Shown here: one piece after another, positions 1-5,171 of the stretch
Layout of the letters: every line of letters starts with the position of its first letter
Numbering within the stretch: the stretch's first letter is position 1
Assembly (NCBI GenBank): GCA_947631715.1
Contig: CANRMK010000182.1
Location: 1-5,171, forward strand
Direction of reading: 5' to 3'
DNA: 5,171 bases
Source: an uncultured Acetatifactor sp.
GTDB taxonomy: Bacteria; Bacillota; Clostridia; Lachnospirales; Lachnospiraceae
Notes under the pieces: model-generated
Database searches by the model: none
Told to the model about the DNA's origin: nothing
The model's input: the letters and a program-made list of their open reading frames with translations, nothing else
Translations under genes and position numbers: made by a program

Positions 1-1205
1 TCCTCCGCCGAATCCACCGTCTGGCCATCAAACTTTGTGACAATATCGCCTTTCAGGATCCCCGCCTGATCTGCGGCCAGCCCAGGCTCTACACTGACTA
101 CAAAGGCTCCCTGGGGCATACCGTACATCATGGAGATCTGCTGGGTAATGTTCTGAAGCGTGATCCCCATGTATCCCTTTTGGTCCTCGGCCATCTTCTG
201 GCTCCTGGTCTGACGTTCCATCAGATCTGCAATGATTGGACTCGCGGAGGTGATGGGAATGGCATAGCCCATACCCTCTACAGCGGTACCGCCCATTTTG
301 TTGGAATTGATGCCGATCACCTCTCCCTTGATATTCAGCAGTGCACCGCCGGAGTTACCGGGATTGATTGCCGCATCGGTCTGAATAAATGTGCCGGTGC
401 TTCCGTCGGAAAGCGCAATCTCCCGGTTCAGGGCGCTGATGTAACCGCATGTTACAGACTGACCGTAGCCCAGCGCATTGCCGATGGCGATCACGGGCTC
501 CCCAAGCTTAAGTTCATCGCTGTCGCCCAATGTAGCGATATTGATGGCATTCAAGGTGTCCTCATCCAGATCTGACATTGGAACCGCTATCACCGCAAGA
601 TCCATATCGGAATCCAGGCCCTTGATCACAGCGTCCGCCTCTGTTCCGTTGATAAAGGTCACAGTCAGCTTATCTGCATCCTCCACCACATGATTGTTGG
701 ACACGATCAGCAGCTCGTCATCATTCTTCGACACGATAATGCCGGAACCGCTGCCCTCCCCGGGCTGGCTGTATGTCTGTCCCCATATCGTAGTGCCTGT
801 CTCGGTGTAATCATTCACAATGGACACCATTGCCGGCATCACATCCTCCACCACGTCCGACACATCACTGCTTACATAGACCACTGTTTCCGCCGCAGGG
901 CCCTGACTTTCATCGGTGTCACCGTCCTCTTTTTCATACGGCTGCTCCGTCTTTTCAGTCTCATTCTGCTGCAGCGTCTCTTCCTGTCTCTTTGTGGCCG
1001 CGTTCTGGGAAGTTCCCACCTGCACCGCGTAGAATCCGATGCCCGCGAACAATCCAAAACAGAGACCGAGGCAGATGCTGAACATCACCTTTCGGAGGAT
1101 ACCGCCTTTTTTCACAGGAGACTGCCCGCTATTCTGCTGGCCGTTCCCGCCGCTCACAGGTGTCTCGCTGTAGGAAGCGTCTGAATAAATGTGATTTTCA
1201 TACAT
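1..1205 (-). CDS. htrA: HtrA/DegP-like membrane-anchored serine protease with PDZ domain (3' end cut by window edge)
   Basis: This is a trypsin-like S1C serine protease that degrades or refolds damaged proteins on the outer face of the membrane. The frame reads without a stop from an ATG at 1205 to the window edge, giving 401 complete codons. Residues 1-37 are a polar, Gly/Gln-rich cytoplasmic tail. Residues about 38-62 form one transmembrane segment. Residues about 65-105 are an acidic, Glu/Gln-rich linker. The protease domain runs from about 115 to 330. The catalytic triad is visible as His172 in SNNHVVED, Asp202 in MDLAVIAV and Ser285 in NPGNSGGAL. A PDZ domain starts near 343 (GYMGITL) and is still open at the edge, so only its last part is missing if there is a single PDZ. 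The start is fixed by a good Shine-Dalgarno site seven bases upstream. The domain outside the membrane has one cysteine, Cys253 in VTCGYISAL, where relatives usually have a small hydrophobic residue. Gene family certain; exact symbol by similarity. Confidence 0.95.
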   Translation of the reverse strand, partial: MYENHIYSDASYSETPVSGGNGQQNSGQSPVKKGGILRKVMFSICLGLCFGLFAGIGFYAVQVGTSQNAATKRQEETLQQNETEKTEQPYEKEDGDTDESQGPAAETVVYVSSDVSDVVEDVMPAMVSIVNDYTETGTTIWGQTYSQPGEGSGSGIIVSKNDDELLIVSNNHVVEDADKLTVTFINGTEADAVIKGLDSDMDLAVIAVPMSDLDEDTLNAINIATLGDSDELKLGEPVIAIGNALGYGQSVTCGYISALNREIALSDGSTGTFIQTDAAINPGNSGGALLNIKGEVIGINSNKMGGTAVEGMGYAIPITSASPIIADLMERQTRSQKMAEDQKGYMGITLQNITQQISMMYGMPQGAFVVSVEPGLAADQAGILKGDIVTKFDGQTVDSAE

Positions 1206-1210
1206 ATTGA

Positions 1211-1220
1211 TTCCCTCTTT
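1211..1220 (-). promoter_or_regulatory. Ribosome binding site of htrA
   Basis: The minus strand reads AAAGAGGGAA, and its GAGGG core ends seven bases before the ATG at 1205. This supports the ATG at 1205 over a second ATG at 1201, which is in another frame. Confidence 0.8.
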
Positions 1221-1233
1221 CTTATTATGCTCT

Positions 1234-1263
1234 TTCCGCCCCGATTCATTCCGGCGGGCGGAA
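1234..1263 (-). other. Stem-loop in the htrA leader
   Basis: Two perfect 8-base arms, TTCCGCCC at 1234-1241 and GGGCGGAA at 1256-1263, flank a 14-base spacer. In the minus-strand transcript they would form a GC-rich stem ending 13 bases before the Shine-Dalgarno site. Neither strand has a T-run after the stem, so it does not look like an intrinsic terminator. It could act on mRNA stability or translation. As DNA, the arms are centred 22 bp apart and could instead be a protein-binding site. The structure is seen directly; a role is inference. Confidence 0.5.
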
Positions 1264-1295
1264 GCTGTTCTGATGTCTTTACCTTTATGTCACCG

Positions 1296-1343
1296 AGTAT
1301 AGCCGGCATTTGTGACGGAATTGTGTTCCAATCATGAAGGAAT
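1296..1343 (-). promoter_or_regulatory. Putative htrA promoter with upstream direct repeats
   Basis: The gap between glmS and htrA (1206-1353) contains a good -10 candidate, TATACT, on the minus strand at 1301-1296. This would start a leader of roughly 80 bases. No good -35 lies at the usual spacing: the hexamer 17 bases upstream is ACAATT. Instead there is a direct repeat, ATTCCTTCA (1343-1335) and ATTCCGTCA (1321-1313). The copies match at 8 of 9 bases, are 22 bp apart in register, and end 11 bp upstream of the -10. GGAA/TTCC inverted half-sites (1317-1320, 1326-1329, 1339-1342) lie in the same stretch. A weak -35 plus same-face repeats suggests activator-dependent transcription. No clear glmS terminator is visible here. 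Promoter assignment is by inspection only. Confidence 0.45.
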
Positions 1344-1353
1344 CGTGAAATTT

Positions 1354-3180
1354 TTACTCGACTGTCACCGACTTCGCAAGGTTTCTGGGTTTATCCACAT
1401 CACAGCCCCGGCCCACCGCCACGTAATAGGCGAAAAGCTGCAGCGGTATGATCGCCAGAGAATTCGCAAAGCAGGGCGCTGTCTCCGGAATATATATCAC
1501 ATAGTCGGACGCTTTCTCAATGGCCTTGTTTTCCTCGTTGGTCACAGCCATTACAAACGCGCCCCTGGCTTTCACCTCCACAATGTTGCTGATCGTCTTC
1601 TGGTACAGCTCCGGCTGGGTGGAGAGCGCCACCACCAGAGTGCCGTCCTCGATCAGGGAAATCGTGCCGTGCTTCAGTTCGCCGGCTGCATAAGCCTCCG
1701 AATGAATGTAGGAAATTTCTTTTAGCTTCAGGGATCCCTCCAGGGAAATGGCATAATCGATGCCGCGTCCGATGAAGAAGATATCCCTAGCGCCCAGATA
1801 TCGGTTCGCAAAGTGCTGGATCTTCTGCTTCTGCCCCAGAAGCAGTTCGATCTGATCCGGCAGACATCTCATGTCATCCAGGAGCTTTCGGAAAACGGAA
1901 TCCTCCATCACTCCGCGTACCCGGGCAAACTTCATTGCCAGCAGATACAGAGAGGCAAGCTGGGCGCTGTACGCCTTTGTGGTAGCCACGGCGATCTCCG
2001 GGCCCGCCCAGGTATACAGACAGCTGTCCGCCTCCCTGGCGATAGAACTGCCCACCACGTTTACAATCCCCAATACCTTAAACCCTCTGGCTTTAGACTC
2101 CCGAAGCGCCGCCAGCGTATCCGCTGTTTCTCCGGACTGGCTGATAACGATCACAAGCGTCCCTTCCTCCAGAAGCGGGTGCCGGTAGCGGAATTCACTG
2201 GCCACATCCACTTCCACCGGGATCTTCGCCAGATCCTCTATCACATATTTACCGGTGACTCCGGTGTGATACGCCGAACCGCAGGCCACAATATGGATCT
2301 TTCGGACAGCTTTCAGCTCCTCGTCCGTCATGTTCAGTTCGTCTATGACAATATCATTGTTCTTGATCCTGGGAGAAATGGTATCCGTGATAGTCTTGGG
2401 CTGTTCATACATTTCTTTCAGCATAAAGTGCTCATATCCGGCTTTTTCCGCCGCATCGGCGTCCCAGTCGATCGTCACGGCCTCTTTCGTCAGTTCCTCC
2501 TCATCCACAGAGAAGAACTTCAGACCGTCCCGCCGCAGAGCGGCCACCTCCTGGTTATCCATATAGTAAACGCTTCTGGTATATTTCAGGATTGCCGGCA
2601 CATCGGAGGCAATAAAGCAGCCCGAATCGTTCCGGCCCACGATCAGCGGGCTGTCCTTTCTGGCCGCATAGATCTCATCGGGATAATCCGCAAACATAAT
2701 TCCCAAAGCGTAAGAACCCTCCACGCGGTGCAGCACTTTGGTGACAGCCTCCAGGGGATTCCCCCTGTAATAGTAATCCAGCAGATGAGCCAGCACCTCC
2801 GTGTCCGTCTCGGACCGAAATTCATAACCCTTGTCTGTCATTTTCTTTTTCAGAGGAATATAATTCTCGATAATCCCGTTATGTACCACCGCAATCGTGC
2901 CCTTACTGTTGGTATGAGGGTGGGCATTCATATCGCTGGGCGCTCCGTGAGTGGCCCATCTCGTATGGCCGATACCGGAGAATCCCGGCATAGTCTCGCC
3001 GCCTCTGGTAAGGTTTTCCAGCACTTTCAGGCGTCCCAGCGCTTTCTGTGTATGGATCTTTTCCCCGTCAAAAACAGCCATTCCCGCCGAGTCATAACCG
3101 CGGTATTCCAGTTTTGCAAGACCGTCCAATATGATGGGAGCTGCCTGCTCCTTTCCGATATATCCCACGATACCGCACAT
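1354..3180 (-). CDS. glmS: Glutamine--fructose-6-phosphate aminotransferase (isomerizing), GlmS
   Basis: This cytoplasmic enzyme makes glucosamine-6-phosphate from fructose-6-phosphate and glutamine, the entry step to UDP-GlcNAc. The chosen ATG at 3180 gives 608 residues, the usual family length, and places the catalytic Cys at position 2 (MCGIVGYIG), exposed as the N-terminal nucleophile once Met is removed. A GTG at 3213 would add 11 residues and bury this Cys, so it is rejected. The glutaminase domain covers about 2-220, with RGYDSAG (27-33), HTRWATHG (72-79) and HNGIIEN (100-106). The first SIS domain covers about 290-420, with CGSAYHTG (300-307) and SQSGETADT (347-355). The second covers about 460-590. 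Catalytic-site residues Glu488 (KLKE), His504 (ELKHG) and Lys603 (NLAKSVTVE at the C-terminus) are present. The gene follows the glycosyltransferase by 40 bases and is complete and intact. Confidence 0.98.
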   Translation of the reverse strand: MCGIVGYIGKEQAAPIILDGLAKLEYRGYDSAGMAVFDGEKIHTQKALGRLKVLENLTRGGETMPGFSGIGHTRWATHGAPSDMNAHPHTNSKGTIAVVHNGIIENYIPLKKKMTDKGYEFRSETDTEVLAHLLDYYYRGNPLEAVTKVLHRVEGSYALGIMFADYPDEIYAARKDSPLIVGRNDSGCFIASDVPAILKYTRSVYYMDNQEVAALRRDGLKFFSVDEEELTKEAVTIDWDADAAEKAGYEHFMLKEMYEQPKTITDTISPRIKNNDIVIDELNMTDEELKAVRKIHIVACGSAYHTGVTGKYVIEDLAKIPVEVDVASEFRYRHPLLEEGTLVIVISQSGETADTLAALRESKARGFKVLGIVNVVGSSIAREADSCLYTWAGPEIAVATTKAYSAQLASLYLLAMKFARVRGVMEDSVFRKLLDDMRCLPDQIELLLGQKQKIQHFANRYLGARDIFFIGRGIDYAISLEGSLKLKEISYIHSEAYAAGELKHGTISLIEDGTLVVALSTQPELYQKTISNIVEVKARGAFVMAVTNEENKAIEKASDYVIYIPETAPCFANSLAIIPLQLFAYYVAVGRGCDVDKPRNLAKSVTVE

Positions 3181-3183
3181 AAT

Positions 3184-3190
3184 CTCCTCC
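3184..3190 (-). promoter_or_regulatory. Ribosome binding site of glmS
   Basis: The minus strand reads GGAGGAG, followed by ATT and the ATG at 3180. Counting from the GGAGG core, the spacing is five bases. This strong site lies inside the spurious 11-residue GTG extension and decides the start in favour of 3180. Confidence 0.85.
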
Positions 3191-3220
3191 GTTCCGCCCG
3201 TTTCAAAGGCCACGCCTTGT

Positions 3221-4147
3221 CTATTTCCAGTACATCCTGTTGGATGTAAACGTCAAGATCCATTTCTCCGGCAGGCGCCGGTAATGCTTTCCCAATAGAT
3301 ATCCCGTGTACTTAAAGCAGCACTGCAGGAGAAATCCGGGAAACAGATACAGTTCTTTCTTTCTGCGAAGCGATCGCCACACCTCAGCCGCAAGCTTCTT
3401 TCCCTCAGCCTCGGATGCCACATTCCCGAACACCTCCGGGTGGTCAGCCTGTGACACGCCCAGATCGAAATTACGCCTCAGCTGCTGCATATTCGTATAG
3501 TCATGGGAATGGATCACTTTCGCATCGGCCCGATAGGCAATTCCGTAACCCGCTTTCACAGCGGCAGCGGCATAGATCATATCTTCATTAAATATGGTAT
3601 GCCTGATAAATCCGCCCAATTCATCATAAATATCCCTGCGGTACGCGGCACAGACATTGGAGCAGAAGTACGTCTTGATTCCCAGAGTCTTTAACTGGGC
3701 CGCCGTTTTTACACAGGATTCTTCCGGATAGTTGAACTTTCGCAAGATGCGTTCCAGCTCGCTGGAATCCCTGCCCGGCAGCTGTCTGGCATAGGCAGCC
3801 GCTATATTGCCCCGGAGGCATGCGGTCAGATTTTCCAACAGTTTCCGGTCCGCAGGCATGGCATCCTGAGTCATGGTCACGAACACTTCCGCATCGGAAT
3901 ATCCAACGCCTCTGTGCCGCGTTCCGCCATGGTCAAATTCACGTCTGGAGAGATGATGCACCGTTACGTTTCTGTAGCGGTCCGCAAAGGGTACATCCTG
4001 CACAAGCCGATTAAAATAGCTTTCCTCCGTGTTCATCAATATGATCTTATCAGGCGGCTGGCTCTGTTCTTCCAGTCTGTCCAGCAGTTCAAAAAGCTCT
4101 TTTCCCGGCCGATACACGGGAATGATCACATCTGTCTTCACTTTCAC
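3221..4147 (-). CDS. Family 2 glycosyltransferase, rhamnosyltransferase-like
   Basis: This is a GT-A fold, inverting family 2 glycosyltransferase of 308 residues, with the look of the RfbF/WbbL rhamnosyltransferase group. The first beta strand is VIIPVYRP (7-14). FDHGGTR (71-77) is typical of this group. TQDAMP (93-98) occupies the metal/nucleotide-binding DxD-like position. NED at 187-189 is the likely catalytic-base region. HSHDYT (213-218) and RRNFDLGV (224-231) complete the group signature. The C-terminal part (about 267-308) is hydrophobic and basic and may sit against the membrane. The start is a GTG at 4147; an in-frame stop lies directly upstream, and a second GTG at 4141 would remove two residues. 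No strong Shine-Dalgarno site precedes either. It likely works at the inner membrane face on a lipid-linked surface polysaccharide, which fits the adjacent LCP gene. Donor and acceptor cannot be read from sequence; rhamnose is inferred from family resemblance. Confidence 0.9.
   Translation of the reverse strand: MKVKTDVIIPVYRPGKELFELLDRLEEQSQPPDKIILMNTEESYFNRLVQDVPFADRYRNVTVHHLSRREFDHGGTRHRGVGYSDAEVFVTMTQDAMPADRKLLENLTACLRGNIAAAYARQLPGRDSSELERILRKFNYPEESCVKTAAQLKTLGIKTYFCSNVCAAYRRDIYDELGGFIRHTIFNEDMIYAAAAVKAGYGIAYRADAKVIHSHDYTNMQQLRRNFDLGVSQADHPEVFGNVASEAEGKKLAAEVWRSLRRKKELYLFPGFLLQCCFKYTGYLLGKHYRRLPEKWILTFTSNRMYWK
3229..3256 (-). promoter_or_regulatory. Possible weak internal promoter for glmS overlapping a perfect hairpin
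   Basis: Inside the last codons of the glycosyltransferase gene the minus strand carries TTGACG (3256-3251) and TGTACT (3234-3229), spaced 16 bases. These match the -35 and -10 consensus at 5 and 4 of 6 positions. A start near 3222 would give a leader of about 40 bases for glmS. The spacer holds a perfect inverted repeat with 7-base arms, TACATCC and GGATGTA, around a 4-base loop (3231-3248). No T-run follows, so it is not a standard terminator. Both signals could be chance within coding sequence. Confidence 0.2.
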
Positions 4148-4166
4148 TCACATTCACAGCTCATGT

Positions 4167-5171
4167 TTATTTTTTGTACTTTCCTGCGTCAGCCGCGATC
4201 TGCTGGCTGATCTCCTGCACGGTTCCGCTTACCTGATAATCAGCGTCATTGAACAGGAACTCATGGAGCTCCTCCACACTCTGAACCAGATCCACAGGCA
4301 CCTCACAGCTTCCCTTGGCTCCCATATTTACCGTGTAGCGTTTGTCCCGCCCGGGGAATTCGCTTTCTTCCACGATCCGATAATTGGCGATCTTGGGCAG
4401 AAGCTCCAGGATATCTTCCTCGTCCAGGTTCGTGTAAATATCGTCCGCCGCCTTGTTGAACACATTGATCAACGTGTTCACATCCGCCTGTTTTGCCTGA
4501 GCCTCGATCGCCTTGATCACCTCTCTCTGACGGGATGTGCGCTCAAAGTCATTCCCCACGTAGCGGATCCGGCAGTATGCAACGGCCTGCAGGCCGTCCA
4601 GGAGCTGATATCCGGGGCTGTCCACTCTCTTCAGATCATAGTCCTTAAAATATTCATCCGGAGTAAAATTCAGTTCCGAGGGCACCGAACCTCCCAGATA
4701 CGGCGCAGCCAGCTTCCCGAGAATACTGTACTGGTAGTTATTGATATGCTGCAGTTCAGCTTCGCTCACATCAATGTAAACGCCCCCCAGGCCGTCGATC
4801 ACTTCAGCCAGCCCCGCATAACCTACCGTCACAAAATCTGTGATGTCCAGGTCCAGATTCATGTTCAGCATACGGACTGCCTGCTCTGCCCCGCCTTTTG
4901 CATAAGCTCCGTTACACTTATCATAAGTGTCGTTCCCACGGTTCAGGTAACTGTCACGGTACACGCTCACAAGCTTGATATCGCCGGATTCCATATCAAT
5001 GCTGGCCACCATGATGCTGTCGCTTCGGCTGCTCTTAAATAAGTCTTTTTCATTTTTAGCATCCACTCCGAACAGAGCGATGTTCCTGTAGCCGTGCATG
5101 GTGCCGCCCTCCTGGGTCTCACTCTCCACGCCTGCATCAATGGCTACATTGTTGGGATCGATCAGCGTCAG
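4167..5171 (-). CDS. LytR-CpsA-Psr (LCP) family cell wall polymer ligase (5' end cut by window edge)
   Basis: LCP proteins are membrane-anchored, outward-facing enzymes that move undecaprenyl-pyrophosphate-linked glycopolymers onto peptidoglycan. The frame is open from the TAA at 4167 to the window edge, giving 334 visible residues. A GTG at 5129 is only an internal codon; the true start and the expected N-terminal transmembrane anchor lie outside. Numbering from the first visible codon, the LCP core begins near residue 30 with NIALFGVD. Polyprenyl-phosphate-binding and catalytic arginines and aspartates appear in SRSDSIM (48-54), VYRDSYL (70-76), YCRIRY (199-204) and DFERTSRQRE (208-217). 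The stretch between GGVYIDV and GLQAVAYCR is about 55 residues, longer than in compact LCP domains, suggesting an extra loop. After the core there is a tail of roughly 115 residues with no further domain I recognise. The stop lies 19 bases before the glycosyltransferase GTG, so the two are probably co-transcribed. Confidence 0.93.
   Translation of the reverse strand: MTLIDPNNVAIDAGVESETQEGGTMHGYRNIALFGVDAKNEKDLFKSSRSDSIMVASIDMESGDIKLVSVYRDSYLNRGNDTYDKCNGAYAKGGAEQAVRMLNMNLDLDITDFVTVGYAGLAEVIDGLGGVYIDVSEAELQHINNYQYSILGKLAAPYLGGSVPSELNFTPDEYFKDYDLKRVDSPGYQLLDGLQAVAYCRIRYVGNDFERTSRQREVIKAIEAQAKQADVNTLINVFNKAADDIYTNLDEEDILELLPKIANYRIVEESEFPGRDKRYTVNMGAKGSCEVPVDLVQSVEELHEFLFNDADYQVSGTVQEISQQIAADAGKYKK

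Noticed and set aside
1224..1229. CATAAT as a second -10 for htrA
   Set aside because: No -35-like hexamer lies at the right distance, and transcription would start almost at the ribosome site.
1289..1316. GTCAC/GTGAC arms flanking the htrA -10 as an operator
   Set aside because: The arms are only 5 bases and 18 bases apart, which is easily reached by chance; kept as a side note to the promoter.
3181..3213. GTG start at 3213 extending GlmS by 11 residues
   Set aside because: It would bury the N-terminal catalytic Cys, and the strong GGAGGAG site lies inside the extension.
3206..3218. Small inverted repeat AAGGC-GCCTT between the glycosyltransferase gene and glmS, as a terminator
   Set aside because: The stem is only 5 bp with a 3-base loop and no T-run, and a strong ribosome site follows directly.
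1813..3249. A 478-codon open frame on the plus strand opposite glmS
   Set aside because: It lies codon-on-codon antisense to glmS. Stops in that frame would need TTA, CTA or TCA codons in glmS, which this gene avoids. The same explains the long plus-strand frames at 690-1184 and 4029-5042. None shows a recognisable protein.
4167..5129. GTG at 5129 as the start of the LCP gene
   Set aside because: The frame continues open to the window edge, and the required membrane anchor is missing from this shorter version.

Overview
The window suggests a low-to-mid-GC Gram-positive bacterium of the Clostridia, most likely Lachnospiraceae-like. The basis is a LytR-CpsA-Psr (LCP) wall-polymer ligase, a membrane-anchored HtrA protease of Firmicute type, strong AGGAGG-like ribosome sites and roughly balanced base composition. 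The family-level assignment is inference from protein style; no 16S rRNA or other marker is present.

All four genes lie on the minus strand, so they are read from the right edge to the left. In transcription order they are: an LCP-family protein cut at its 5' end by the window edge (5171 to 4167); a family 2 glycosyltransferase of the rhamnosyltransferase (RfbF/WbbL-like) type (4147 to 3221); glmS, glucosamine-6-phosphate synthase, complete (3180 to 1354); and an HtrA/DegP-like serine protease cut at its 3' end by the window edge (1205 to 1). The first three are packed with gaps of 19 and 40 bases and look like one transcription unit. The 148-base gap before htrA holds a plausible promoter, a pair of 22-bp-spaced direct repeats and a stem-loop in the predicted leader, so htrA probably has its own control. 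I see no clear intrinsic terminator between glmS and htrA.

The common theme is the cell envelope. GlmS makes glucosamine-6-phosphate, the first committed step to UDP-GlcNAc for peptidoglycan and wall polymers. The glycosyltransferase probably adds a sugar to a surface polysaccharide. The LCP protein probably attaches an undecaprenyl-linked glycopolymer to peptidoglycan. HtrA is a surface quality-control protease, often induced by envelope or secretion stress.

I found no CRISPR array, tRNA, rRNA, insertion sequence, phage gene or clear novel system. The points most worth a second look are regulatory: the layout of the htrA promoter, the lack of room for a glmS ribozyme directly upstream of glmS, and a perfect short hairpin at the end of the glycosyltransferase gene that overlaps a possible weak internal promoter.
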